Source: Talpa occidentalis
Taxonomy: Eukaryota > Chordata > Mammalia > Eulipotyphla > Talpidae
Direction of reading: 5' to 3'
NCBI RefSeq assembly: GCF_014898055.3
Contig: NW_023601212.1
Span: 34,646,329 to 34,710,328, forward strand
DNA length: 64,000 bases
Part shown: in pieces, positions 1 through 10,881 of the stretch
Position numbering within the stretch: the stretch's first letter is position 1
Layout of the letters: every line of letters begins with the position of its first letter
Program-made: the position numbers and the translations under genes
The notes under the pieces: generated by a model
The model's input: the letters and a program-made list of their open reading frames with translations, nothing else
Database searches by the model: none
Told to the model about the DNA's origin: nothing

Positions 1-956
1 TTTCATTAGAATATGATGCATGGGACTGAATCATAGTTAACTGAAGACACAAACTGGACATAAAGATAATTAAAAGGCAAATTTAAATAATGCTGAAGTG
101 CACTCACAACCAACTGTGTCCTTATGTTTATGTTACAGAGGTGTCACTATGAAAAGAGGAGGAGTACTATAGAGCACTAAACTGGCACCATTTTTTCCCG
201 CCCCCACTTACATGCAGCCACCTTGGATTACAAGTCCCAATATGCCATGAACCAGACTTACTGAGCAGGAGAGCTACTGGGAAGTAGGGGCGGAGTAGAG
301 CAGATTACATAACAGGGAAGGGAGGCCTGTTGCTCTCCTGTGACCCAATTTGCACCTGATAATGCTAGGAAGGAAACTTGGAGGAGACATGCTGGAGAGA
401 GGCATTATTTGGTAACTTTGAATTCTGAATTTCTCCTACAGTTCCAGCTCTTTGGGACCTGCTTAACCCCTTTTTTGTGGTTTCCCCGCCAAAAGGTACT
501 TTTGGGGCTCAGTGGCCCTGCTTCAGGCTGACAGTTTGGCTGTGCATTTGCCCATGAGGGTATGGGTAATTCTGGGGAGGGTTATTGGGAAACTATTATT
601 AGAAATACTCTTCTCCCTCTCCATGCACACTAATTCTGTTGAAGATTTGTCACAATAAGAGTTTGTTTCCTTTGTTTTTGTGTGGTGACTGGCTGCACTC
701 TTTTAGAGCATACACTCCTAAGTAGTTTGGGACCCCTGGGTGGCTCCTAAAATTGAATAATATTTTATTTACATACATGGACCCGGCCATCTGTATTTTA
801 GTCAAAGAATTTAATTTAAGAATCCCAGATATTTGTAATATTCTGTAAGTTGTTTCTCTGTTTAGAGGACTGTTATTTTAAAGAAATCCAAACATATCTA
901 TATTGAAATTCTGCATCTATAGGAAGTTAACCAATTAGGAAATAAGGGATTCTTAC
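1..956 (-). other. GRIA4: Start of the following GRIA4 intron
   Basis: This stretch begins with the GTAAGA donor at 951-956 in gene sense and runs off the window. The 760-950 part is AT-rich with nothing recognisable. The 150-745 part looks LTR-like and is listed separately. Confidence 0.75.
150..745 (+). repeat. Possible old retroviral LTR (solo, unclassified)
   Basis: The stretch is less AT-rich than its surroundings. It has a purine tract (AACAGGGAAGGGAGG, near 320), promoter-like GC patches (GGGGCGGAG near 288) and, near 650-690, an AATAAG/GAGTTTG/T-rich stretch followed by GTGTGGTGACTGG. That layout resembles U3, a polyadenylation region and U5. I could not define TG...CA ends or a target duplication and cannot name a family. 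The 63-codon open frame inside it has no recognisable similarity. Confidence 0.3.
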
Positions 957-1010
957 CAAGTTTGCAATGATATAATGGTAGCCTTTAACATGCTTTCCAA
1001 CACTCACAAT
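957..1010 (-). CDS. GRIA4: GRIA4 internal coding exon (54 nt), GluA4 amino-terminal domain
   Basis: This 18-codon exon is too short for ordinary ORF searches. On the minus strand it is bounded by the acceptor TTCTTCACAG (1011-1020) and the donor TTG|GTAAGA (951-956). It translates to IVSVGKHVKGYHYIIANL, which is the continuation of the amino-terminal domain after ILEQ in GluA4. The GYHYI(I/L)ANL core is shared by AMPA receptor paralogues. The upstream exon ends on a complete codon and this exon is a whole number of codons, so reading frame is kept across the 27.7-kb intron. The 54-nt length equals the homologous GRIA2 exon as I recall it. There is no damage to frame or splice sites. The next coding exon (expected to begin GFKD) is not found in 1-950 and should lie beyond the window edge. 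Confidence 0.94.
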
Positions 1011-2207
1011 CTGTGAAGAAATAAGGAAATAAGAGACAATCAATTTAAATCTTACTGAATGATTATATTCTCTAACATAGAATTTAACATTTCTAGCATA
1101 CTTACATATGGAAATATGATGAGAAAATTATATAGCTTCCTTATAAAATTGATTTACTTTTAATTAGGAGAAATTCAGAAGTCATTAAAAATTAAGTAAA
1201 AAAAAAAATACTGCTTTAATTTCAATCACATTGTATAAATGACCAATCATTTCACTACACCTTGTTCAGAAAACTAGTATGCTATGATCCCTGCAGGGAA
1301 TGACAATGTCACAAAACAATCGATAGCTCAGATACATTTCAACATGAGAAATTTAAGTTAATTTCTGCACAGATAATTTAGATGTGCTTAATTTACTGAC
1401 AATTTATAGAAATGCATGATGGATTGTTGGATGTCTATGACTCGTAAGAATGATTCTAAGTAGATTATATTTATTGTCCTAAGCAACAAGTAAGGTTTTT
1501 TTCTGATATCACAGAATACATAGATAATTCTTACCTGAATATGGATACAGCATTATGCTATTATTAAACAAACAAAACAACAAACAAGAACAAAACAACA
1601 TCAAAGTGTTTTTCTCTTTGCTAAATTATTTTTTTTTTTTATTTCTAAGAATGTTTTTATGAATGCTTAGGAAACTGGGAACAAAATTTTTGAAAAAGGA
1701 AAAACTGTATTTTATGTAAAAGTACAACTTTATTTCACACAAAACAGAAAACTCCTATTTTCTATAAAACTGAAAATTACTTCAATGAGAGAAAATGTAA
1801 TGACAGTCTTTATACCTCATTGGTGTCCTCCAAGGTAACAATATAACATTTCATATGCTTTCATCATATTTAAAAATTTGAATTGTATTTAATATTTTAA
1901 TATTCTCTAAAAATAATTATATATAGTTACCTGTATATAAAACAGAACAAAATCCTTTCAAATCCAGAACATATGAATTGTGCTAAAAAAGCAGTTTTGC
2001 CCACATGGCTAGGGTGAAATGTAATCTCTGCTCATCTCATCTTTTCTTTTCAATTGTATCTAAGATCTTCTGTTTGTCTTTAAACATTTGCAGTTTACTT
2101 ACTATTTTTTGCTTATATTGTTCAGAATTTGTTGTTTCCTGACCATGAGGGTGAGCCTTTAATAATTCTAGGAAAATCTCAGCTAGTATTCCTTAAAATA
2201 GTGCTTT

Positions 2208-2470
2208 GGGCCTCCCCTGGTGGTGCAGTGGTTGAGCGCTGGCTGCAAAACTACCCTCAGGCTCTGGAGCGCTGGTTTGATCCCGGGCCGCTGATGAGGG
2301 TCCCACATGGCGCGCAGACCTCTTCTGCCGCGCCCACTGCTCCCCTTGTTAGTCTGCCTGTTCTGTTCCCTGCTCTCGCTCTGGTGAATTCTCTCACCCT
2401 CCCACACTTCTGACTGTATCCAGTGCTTGTATAAATAAATAAATAAATCTTAAAAAAAAAAAAAAAAAAA
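2208..2470 (+). mobile_element. tRNA-derived SINE, full length
   Basis: The copy starts GGGCCTCCCCTGGTGG. It contains an A-box-like TGGTGCAGTGG and a B-box region at about 2274-2288, then the CT-rich body, three AAAT units, TCTT and an A-run of about 19. Open frames across it on both strands are SINE sequence, not genes. No clear target duplication was found. Confidence 0.9.
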
Positions 2471-4033
2471 GTCATTCTGTGTTTGCTTCTACAGATAGTA
2501 GAATGGTGGCAGTGCTTGGAGCACTTTATTGATTATTATTTAGCTTTCAGATTCCCAGATCATAGTGTATGGAATAAATTCAAAATAGGATCTACCGAAA
2601 GGTGTGACAACAAATCCTCAGAGAAGATATTCCCCTCACACACTAAACCTGGACAAGGCAGAAAACAATTTGTTGACCTCCTGTGCAAGGACAGATTTTT
2701 TTCTACTCTAGTCTAGGCTACCCATCCCAGCAACTTCCTTGGATGCAATAGCTCTTCATTCTTGATTCCAGAAGATTTTCTTTACTTTCTTGGAAGCTCA
2801 GCTAAGCATTTGTAATGTTTTGTGCAACATCTCTATTTGTTTTACATTGCTGGATTTATCCAGTACACTGAAGTTCCCTAGACAATCTCATCCTGCAGGT
2901 GAAGTAAAACAATAAATAGATGGTATTATAAAGAAGGTTAAGTAAAAATAGTTAAGTTAGTCCTCATCACGGTAAACCAAACTTGAGCCACTCAGCCTGG
3001 ACTGAGGAGCTGGGGCTATTTTAGTCTCGGGGAATCTCAGGTATAACTTGTGCAAAGGCAATGATCAGGGATCACCTGATGGTTGTACTCACTTGGGAAA
3101 CTGTACTCTATCACTGAGTGCACTAGGGATTCCTGCTGTAAGACTTCAGCAGGGATTACTGCCACTCAGCCATGCATTATTATCTGATTCTGCCTCTGTG
3201 CAACTTCCTCGGGTGTTACGCTCTCTTTAAATCCCTATACACATCTTGCGTCTTCATTGTCAGAACTCTCAGCTGGTGATTTACGTGTGGTTGCAGTCAA
3301 AAATGTCTTCTTTCTTTTAAATTCATTTTAAAGTATAAACACTTATAAATGTTTATAAGATGTGGCGCCAATTCTTTACTAGGTTTGTCCATAAAGAAAT
3401 TATTGTCAGTTCTATATTGCTTTGCAAGGAACTATAATAAATTATAGTTTATATAAGATCTTTTCAAAGGGTGAGGACTTATAGAAACCATAGGAACTGA
3501 AAAGAACAAAAATGCTGGCAGAAAAAACCTTGCAGAGTTAGATTCCATCAAAACTTCAGGGACAAAGGGCTTCTAAGGACTTCAGGGATCTGGTGGCTTT
3601 TTTACCTGGATGGTGATGTTGAGCTAGATCCTGGCTGGAAGAAAACAGATGTGCTGCACCAACTGTAGTGAAGATCTCACTGCCTTTGAAAACCCACCAT
3701 TCTGATCTGGGCTGTTGTGTGTGAGGCCAGATCTTGACTCATTCACCATTGGGTGGAAGTTTCTATGTGTTAAAAATCCAATTTATACTCCAAAGGAAAG
3801 TATCCTGGTTCAATGTCATTAAGTTTATTTGTTTATTTACTTATTTATTTATTTTCTGAATGCCTGGGTAAACTGTTATGGGTGTGGATTCACACGACTT
3901 TCTCCACTCAGATTAAGTGAAAACTATCTCACATAAAAAAGACAGCTAAGTGATTTGACTTTGCATTCAGGCACAACTGTGTTTCTGTATTTCTTTTTTT
4001 TTTTTTTTTTTCTAGGCCAAAGATTTTATTTAT
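2471..4033. other. Unique or eroded intronic sequence
   Basis: No gene is visible. The part around 2985-3300, which ends in CTTTAAATCC and CTTGCGTCTTCATTG, has the look of an eroded LTR 3' region, but ends and family cannot be set. 3835-3860 is a short ATTT-type repeat. 3992-4011 is a T-run interrupted once. Confidence 0.4.
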
Positions 4034-4046
4034 TAATATCCTCTTT
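4034..4046. repeat. TSD of full-length L1, 3' side copy
   Basis: The 13 bases taatatcctcttt are repeated exactly at 10402-10414 and bracket the L1. The right limit merges with the poly(T) of the tail, so the true length may differ by a few bases. Confidence 0.85.
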
Positions 4047-4150
4047 TTTTTTTTTTTTAATTGTCCTGCTATATTTATTTATTTTTTTTTTTTTAAATAT
4101 TAAATTTTATTTTTATATTCCCCATACAATTGCAAACGCCCCATTCTGAC

Positions 4151-4182
4151 CCCAATCCTTCCCCTCCCGCCCCCCACCCCCA
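4151..4182 (-). other. G-rich tract in L1 3'UTR (G-quadruplex-prone)
   Basis: On the minus strand this reads as consecutive G-runs (GGGGGTGGGGGGCGGGAGGGG). Guanine-rich polypurine tracts are a known feature of mammalian L1 3'UTRs. It is G-rich on the GRIA4 RNA strand. Quadruplex formation is inferred from base composition only. Confidence 0.6.
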
Positions 4183-4267
4183 AAAAGTGTCTCTGGTTCA
4201 TAGTTTTTTTGTTGATTTTGATTTTCACTTTCTTATATTCATTTTCCTGGTCCCTTATTTAAGTTTT

Positions 4268-7200
4268 CTAGATTCCTGCTATGAGTGAGACCATCCGGTA
4301 TTTTTCTTTTTCTTTTTGGCTTATTTCGCTGAGCATGATCCCTTCCAGCGCCATCCATGTTGCTGCAAATTGCATGTGTTTATCTTTTTTGAATGCTGAG
4401 TAATATTCCATGGTATATATGTACCACATCTTCTTGATCCAGTCATCTATTTTTGGGCATTTGGGTTGTTTCCAAAGCTTAGCTATTGTAAACAGTGCTG
4501 CTATAAACATAGGAGTGCAGGTGCTCTTTGGAATTGATGTTTCTGTGTCCTTTGGGTAAATACCTAGGAGTGGAATTGCTGGATCATATGGAAGCTCTAT
4601 GTTTAGTAGGTCCAGAAATCTCCACACAGCTCTCCATAGTGGTTGGACCAGTTTGCACTCCCACCAACAGTGCACAAGAGTTCCTTTTTCTCCACATCCT
4701 CGCCAACATTTGTTGTTGCTAGTTTTTTTAATATGTGCCATTCTCACTGGTGTGAGATGGTATCTCATGGTAGTTTTGATTTGCATTTCCCTGATTACAA
4801 GTGATGTTGAACATTTTTTCATATGTCTGTTGGCCATTTGCATTTCCTCTTCAGAGAAGTTTCTTTTTAGCTCTTCTGCCCATTTTTTGACTGGATTATT
4901 TTCTTTGTTGTTGCTGAGTCTCATCAGCTCTTTGCAGATTTTTGTGATCAGTCCTTTATCATTAGTGTTGGGTGCAAAAATGTTCTCCCAGTTGGTGGGG
5001 TTTCTCTTTGTTTTTGTTATTGTCTCTTTTGCTGTGCAGAAGCTCTTTAATTTGATGTAGTCCCAGCTGTTTATCTTTCTCTTCACTATCACTGCTTTGG
5101 GTGATGTGTCTGTAAAGATGTCTTTGATGTGCAAATCCCGTAGTGTTTCGCCTATATTTCCTTCTATGTATTTTATGGTTTCAGGTCTTATGTCTAGTTC
5201 TTTAATCCATTTTGAGTTGATTTTTGTGTATGGTGTGAGGTAGTGGTCAAGCTTCATTCTTTTGCATGTAGCGACCCAGTTTTCCCAGCACCATTTATTG
5301 AACAAACTTTCTTTGCTCCAATGCATAGTCTTCGCTCCTTTGTCAAAGATTAGTTGACCATAAATCTGTGGGTTTATTTCTGGATTTTCTATTCGATTCC
5401 ATTGGTCTGTTCTTGTTCCAATACCATGCAGTTTTGATGATTATGGCTTTGTAGTATAGTTTGAAGTCTGGGAGTGTGATGCCTCCATTTCCTTCTTTTT
5501 TTTTCAGTAGAGCTTTGGCTATTCGGGGTTTTGGTGATTCCATATGAATTTCATCAATAATTGTTCTATTTCTTTGAAGAATGCCATTGAGATTTTGATT
5601 GGAATAGCATTGAATCTGTATATTGCTTTGGTAGGATGGCCATTTTAATAATGTTTATTCTTCCAATCCATGAGCAGGGGATGTCTTTCCATTTCTTTGT
5701 GTCTTCTTCTATTTCTTTTAACAGTGTTTTATAGTTTTCTTTGTATAGGTCCTTTACCTCTTTTGTTAGATTTATTCCCAAATATTTGATTTTTTTTGTT
5801 TCGATAATAAAAGGGGTGGTTTTTTTGATTTCTTCTTCTTCAGATTTATTGTTTGTGTATAGGAAGGCTACTGACTTTTGCGTGTTGATTTTGTATCCTG
5901 CCACTTTACTGAATTGATTGATGAGTTGAATTAGTTTTTCTGTGGAGATTTTGGGGTTCTCTATGTATATTATCATATCATCTGCAAATAGTGATTGTTT
6001 GACTTCTTCTTTTCCTATTTGGATTCCTTGGATGTCTTTCTCTTGTCTTATTGCTCTGGCTAGGACTTCCAGTATTATATTGAAAAGCAGTGGTGAGAGT
6101 GGACATCCTTGTCTTGTTCCAGATCTTAATGGAATTGCTTTCAGCTTTTCACCATTGAGAATGATACTGGCTGTTGGCTTGTCATAGATGGCCTTTATGA
6201 TGTTGAGGTATGTTCCTTGTATCCCAAGAATTTCAAGGGCTTTTATCATGAATGGGTGTTGCACTTTGTCGAAAGCTTTCTCAGCATCTATTGATATTAT
6301 CATATGGTTTTTATATTTCTTTTTGTTGATGTGTTGGATAACGTTGATTGATTTTCGGATGTTAAACCATCCTTGTGCCCCTGGAATGAATCCAACTTGG
6401 TCGTGGTGAATTATCTTATGGATACATTGTTGGATTCTGATAGCTAAAATTTTATTGAGGATTTTTGCATCAGTGTTCATTAGGGAGATTGGCCTATAGT
6501 TTTCCTTTTTTGTGTTGTCCTTATTCGGTTTTGGTATTAGTGTAATATTGGCTTCATAGAACGTGTTTGGTATTGTCCCTTCCTTCTCAATTTTTTGGAA
6601 GAGTTTGTGAAGGATAGGCACTAATTCGTCTCTGAATGTTTGGTAGAATTCATTTGTAAATCCATCAGGTCCTGGGCTTTTGTTTTGGGGAGGTTTTTAA
6701 TTACCATTTCAATTTCGCTGCTTGTAATTGGTCTGTTTAGGTGTTCTATTTCTTCTTTATCTAGCTTTGGGTGATTGTAGAGTTGTAGGAATTTGTCCAT
6801 CTCCTCTAGATTGTTGAACTTGTTTCCATATAACTGTTCATAGTAGTTACTGATTATTCTTTTGATTTCTGCTGTGTCCGTTGTGATTTCTCCTCTTTCA
6901 TTTATGATTCTGTGCATTTGTGCTTTCTCCCTTTTTTCCTTTGTGAGCCTGGCTAGGGGTTTGTCTATTTTATTTATTTTTTCAAAGAACCAGCTCTTGG
7001 TTTCATTGATCTTGGATTGTTTTTTTAGTTTCAATTTCATTTATTTCTGCTTTGGTTTTATTATTTCTTTTCTTCTACTGGTTCTGGGGTTTTTTTGTTG
7101 TTCTTTTTCTAGATCTTTGAGCTTCGAGATTAGGTTGTTTCTTTGAGTTCTTTCTTGTTTTTTGATGTGAGCTTCTATTGCTATATATTTTCTCTTATTA

Positions 7201-8079
7201 CTGCTTTTGCTGCATCCCATACATTTAGGATATTGGTGTCCTCCTTGTCATTCAATTCAAAGAATTTTTTAATTTCTTCTTTGATCTCCTCGTTAGTCCA
7301 GTGGTCTTCCAGTAGTGTGGCTTTTAATCTCCATGAGGTAGGATAGTTCCTTGCCTTCTTTTTATGATTTATTTCTAGTTTGATGCCTTCGTGGTCAGAA
7401 AAGATGGTTGGTATGATTTCAATCTTGGTGTATCTGTTGATGTTTGTCTTGTGCCCCAGTATGTGATCGATCCTGGAGAATGATCCGTGTGCGCTTGAGA
7501 AAAATGTGTACTCCGTTTTTTTTGGGTTTAGTGTTCTATAGATGTCTGTTAAGCCCAAATGCTCTAGGTCCTTATTTAGAGCTTTAGTTTCTTTACTTAT
7601 TTTTTGTCTTGTTGATCTATCCATTGTTGATAGTGGTGTGTTGAAGTCTCCCACTACATATGTGTTTTCTCTGATGTCTGTTTTCAGAGAGGACAACAGT
7701 TGTCTGATATATTTTGGTGCTCTTTCGTTTGGTGAGTATATGTTAATGAGTGTTATTTCTTCTTGAAGTATTGTCCCTTAATCATAATGTAGTGACCATT
7801 GGGGTCTCTTTTTATTTTTTTGAGTTTGAAGTCTGTTTTATCTGATATAAGTATAGCTGTTCCTGCTTTCTTTTTTGGCCCATTTGCTTGTAGGATTGTT
7901 TTCCATCCTTTGACTTTGAGCCTATTTTTATCTTTTGTAGCTAAATGTGTTTCCTGGAGACAGCAAAAGGTTGGGTTTTGTTTCTTAATCCAGGCTGCAA
8001 CTCGGTGTCTTTTTATTGAAGAGTTTAGTCCATTTACATTTAGAGTTAATATTGATATGTTAGCATCTGTATTTGCCAT
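4268..8079 (-). pseudogene. L1 ORF2 (endonuclease and reverse transcriptase), multiply frameshifted
   Basis: ORF2p nicks target DNA and reverse-transcribes L1 RNA in place. Seen in order on the minus strand: an APE-type endonuclease start (ISILTLNVNGLN, then FCCLQETHL) at 8079-7753; GDFNTPLSTMDR and SRIDHILGH within 7696-7181; a linker at 7040-6621; reverse transcriptase with [19 protein letters not shown], a [10 protein letters not shown] block and the catalytic FADD in [10 protein letters not shown] within 6621-5566; and a C-terminal part with the cysteine-rich [18 protein letters not shown] within 5326-4268. Successive segments lie in different frames, with breaks near 7700-7750, 7100-7180, 6620-6690, 5545-5620 and 5327-5345. 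The overall length of about 1,270 codons is near normal, so point-sized indels rather than large deletions killed it. Confidence 0.9.
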
Positions 8080-8152
8080 TATGTTTGTCTTTCCTTTGAT
8101 TTTATTTATTTATTCTTTTAATAACTTTTTTTTTTTTTGTCTTCTTTCGTTG

Positions 8153-9180
8153 TTATTCGTCCCTCTGAGGTTCTGGCTTTAGGATTCCTTGTAGTATTTT
8201 TTGGAGTGGGGGTTTAGTCGCAATGAAATTCCGGAGTTTCTCTTTGTCTGGGAAGGTCCATATTCTTTCTTCATGGAGGAAAGAGAGCTTTGCGGGATAG
8301 AGTATTCTTGGTTGGCATCTGTTTTCTTGGAGTCTGTTGACTATGTCCCTCCACTCTCTCCTTGCCCGTAGTGTTTCTTCAGAGAAGTCTGATGTCAGCC
8401 TGATTGGTTTTCCTTTGAATGTTATCTGTTTCTTCCCTCTTGTCAGCTTCATTATTTTTTCCTTGTCCTGGATTCTTGGGAGCTTTACTATTATGTGTCT
8501 TGCTGTGTTTTTCCTTTCGTCGTGGAAGTTTGGTGTTCTTCTTGCTTCTTGTATATCAATTTTCAGCTCCTTCTTCTCATTTGGGAAGTTCTCTTCAATT
8601 ATATCCATGAATATTTTCTCTGTTCCTACATCTCTCTCCTCTCCTTCTGGAATTCCTATAACTCTTATATTTCCTTTCCTCATGGAGTCAGATAGTTCCC
8701 GAAGTCTTTCTTCATTCTTTTTCCTTCGTACTTCGCTTTCCTTTCTGTTTTGGTTCTTTTTATTTCTGTGTCTTCAAGATTACTTATTCGTTCTTCCATT
8801 TCATCTATTCTGCTTTCATTGCTTTTCCCAGAGTTCTTTAGTTCCTCCATTAATTCTTTGATCTCCTGCATTTCTCTTACTTCCCTCTTTAGGGACTCAA
8901 TTTCCTTCTTCTGATCTATCACTTTTTTAATCATGGCAATTTTAAATTCTCTTTCTGGAAGGCTCAGAAGTTCTTCCAATTTGCTGTCGTTGCAATCTGG
9001 GGAGTGGTTTTCTTTTTGTGGTGTGCTTCTTTCCTGAGGAGTTTTTAGGTTGCGTGTGGTTCTTCTACTCCCTACTGTCTGTTTTCTAATTTGTCGTATG
9101 CGTTGGGACACTGTGTTGCTCGGACTGACTGACATCTTGGGTGAACTTCTCCGCTCCCCTCTGGCTCTTCCAGGAGCCAT
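8153..9180 (-). pseudogene. L1 ORF1 (RNA-binding chaperone), broken by one frameshift
   Basis: L1 ORF1p is a trimeric coiled-coil RNA-binding protein that packages L1 RNA. Here the frame opens at 9180 (MAPGRARGERRSSPK). It runs through a heptad-rich, Glu/Lys-rich coiled coil (EIESLKREVREMQEIKELME, then EERISNLEDTEIK) and then shifts frame. It continues as an RRM-like and C-terminal domain, 8683-8153 (NIRVIGIPEGEE, ARRTPNFHDE, RQITF-like GKKQITFKG, then LRARREWRDIVNRLQE). The frame break maps to about 8757-8761, a T5 run on the plus strand, and is consistent with loss of one base there. The combined length of about 340 residues is normal for mammalian ORF1p. Only the frameshift breaks it. Confidence 0.88.
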
Positions 9181-10401
9181 CTCTGTCTTCTGGGGGAGCT
9201 TTCTGCTGGTTTTAGGCAGTTTTTACTGAAGAAATGTCCCTGTTCTCAAATGGCGAAGCGGGATGCAGTCCCTGCGCCTCCGGTTTCAGGCACACTCTTC
9301 TGCGCACCCGGTCTGCCCCGGACGTGGGTGCCTGCTCCCTCTGTGGGCTCAGACTGCTGGTCGGAAGGGGCCTGGCGTGGAATAACTTCCCGGCTGGCCA
9401 CTGGGTCCTCCAGAAACCTTCTGCCCTTTTCAAGCAGTCTTAAGAGATGTCCTGTTTTATAGGGTGTTAGTGACTTTTTTTCCCTGGTCGCTAGGTGGCG
9501 CCAGAGATCTCTCCTATTGTCCTTGGGGGGCTGTTTTTCGCCTCCCCCCACCCCGTGGGACAGAGAACAGAGCGGGAATGGTAGGGTACACCTCAACAGC
9601 TTTGGGGTGCTGTGTCTGCCTTGTGCCCCACCGTCGTGGAGAACCCACGCCCCGAATTTTCGTGCCCCGGGTCTCAGTTCAAAGCCCTCAGGTCCAGGAC
9701 GCGGGCTGTAGCCCAGTTCAGTGGCGCGGGAATGGCGCCTTTTGCACCCGGCTCCCGTGCCTGGGCGCCTGGTTCCTGCTTACTCAGGGAGGGACCTTCA
9801 CCTCAGTGAGGACCTCCGTGCGTCTCCCTGCAAGCCTAGGTCGTCTCCCCGCAAGCCTAGGTCGCAGGCGCGGGGACCTGGGCAGCCGCGATCCCGGTCT
9901 GCACTTGCTTTTCAAGCGCGCCAGGCGCGCCGCGTTTCCCGCGCAGGCTTACCGGCAGCCCGGGCTGTGTGCGCGGCTCCCGGGGTCTTTGTTCTTCTCT
10001 AATGGCGCCCGGAGCCGTTCGCTCACCGCCGCGGGGGATCCTGCAGGGTTCGCCTCAGCTCCTGTTCACGGGGTGTGGTGGCTGCAATAGTTCCTTTCCG
10101 CTCACAGTCCCGCTTGCTGCGTCGTTTGTTCTTGTTGGTTGTTTTGGTTTGTTGTTTCCTCCTCTCTGCGGGTCGGAGAGTGCCGCCTCTGTGGGCGGGG
10201 GAGGGGAGCAGGGTTCTGCGCTTCCCTCCCTTCTAGTCCTCTTTTATGGCCACTTTCTTCTTTGGGCAGTTCGCTGGCGTCACCCGTTTATCTTCCGTGT
10301 CCCAGTTCTCACTGGGACCTGCCGCTTTTCCTCCCTATTCACTTTTTTTAATGGGAGATCTTACTCGCAGCGTCTCCTCGCCGCCATGTTGCTCTGCCCC
10401 C
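9181..10401 (-). promoter_or_regulatory. L1 5'UTR / internal promoter, CpG-rich, with YY1-like site
   Basis: The region is strongly GC- and CpG-rich against an AT-rich background. At the very 5' end, in element sense, is AACATGGCGGC (10384-10394), matching the YY1 core (GCCAT on the other strand). YY1 sites at this position set the transcription start of human L1. A 21-bp unit occurs twice in tandem at 9821-9841 and 9842-9862 with one mismatch. Long open frames here, including one of 208 codons on the plus strand (9464-10090), are probably a by-product of high GC content. Confidence 0.75.
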
Positions 10402-10414
10402 TAATATCCTCTTT
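10402..10414. repeat. TSD of full-length L1, 5' side copy
   Basis: Identical to 4034-4046 and directly abuts the first base of the L1 5'UTR (element sense). Confidence 0.85.
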
Positions 10415-10866
10415 CACTGAAAGCTTTACATTCATCAAAAAGCTTTGCTCAGGGAGAATAACATTTTTACTTAAGCGCCTTAGACTAAAATATTAAATGG
10501 GATTGAAGCACGATGGCACTAAAATCTTAGAAAGCAGAGGCAGCATGGAAAGAATCTTGGACTGAGGCCACAGAAGACCTAGGTTCCTCTGTTTCTGTAT
10601 TTCTAATGTAATTCTTTTATAAAAAGGGAAAATGAAAAGATTTTGTAATTATAAAATTAATATATTTTGTAATAATATATGATTACTATATAATAAACGG
10701 CATTTTTTTGTAAAAAATAAATATAAAATAATAACAGAATGCTCATACAAGTATATTTGGCTAAATTAAGTTATCCAGGGAAACAATGTCTGGGCTAAGC
10801 AGTTGGTCGCAATAATTAATTATAATCTTTCATAGACAGAAAAATGTAGAAGATCTGCATCTCCAT
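10415..10866. other. AT-rich intronic sequence
   Basis: No gene or identifiable repeat. It contains very A/T-rich patches at 10620-10740. Confidence 0.5.
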
Positions 10867-10881
10867 TCTTTTTATTTTCTT
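10867..10881. repeat. TSD of inverted L1, left copy
   Basis: tctttttattttctt, an exact match to 12071-12085. Confidence 0.88.

Larger units (their letters stand above)
4047..10401 (-). mobile_element. Full-length LINE-1, inactive, flanked by a 13-bp TSD
   Basis: This autonomous non-LTR retrotransposon of about 6.35 kb reads right to left. Its parts are: a CpG-rich 5'UTR (about 9181-10401), ORF1 (9180-8153, one frameshift), ORF2 (about 8079-4268, several frameshifts), a 3'UTR with a G-rich tract (4151-4182) and a double poly(A) tail (4044-4094). The duplication taatatcctcttt is at 4034-4046 and 10402-10414. The 5' terminus begins GGGGGCAGAGCAACATGGCGGC, as expected of an untruncated mammalian L1. 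It sits in GRIA4 sense orientation. Related shorter copies occur at 10.9-12.1 and 45.5-46.8 kb. Confidence 0.96.

Noticed and set aside
1..950. Search for the next GRIA4 exon (beginning GFKD)
   Set aside because: No match on the minus strand; it should lie outside the window.
2183..2413. Overlapping open frames on both strands
   Set aside because: They lie within a SINE. The same frames recur in most SINE copies (for example 25545-25793 and 62261-62533).
3365..3380. TGGCGCCA motif resembling a retroviral primer-binding site
   Set aside because: It is an isolated short match. There is no definable LTR end 2 bp upstream and no internal retroviral sequence follows.
4599..5060. 153-codon plus-strand open frame resembling a membrane protein
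   Set aside because: Antisense of the L1 ORF2 C-terminal region. A similar antisense frame recurs at 45644-45970 opposite the L1 copy there, so it is a by-product.
8337..8861. 174-codon plus-strand open frame with hydrophobic, Ser/Phe-rich protein
   Set aside because: It is the exact antisense of L1 ORF1; Lys/Glu-rich sense codons give hydrophobic antisense residues.
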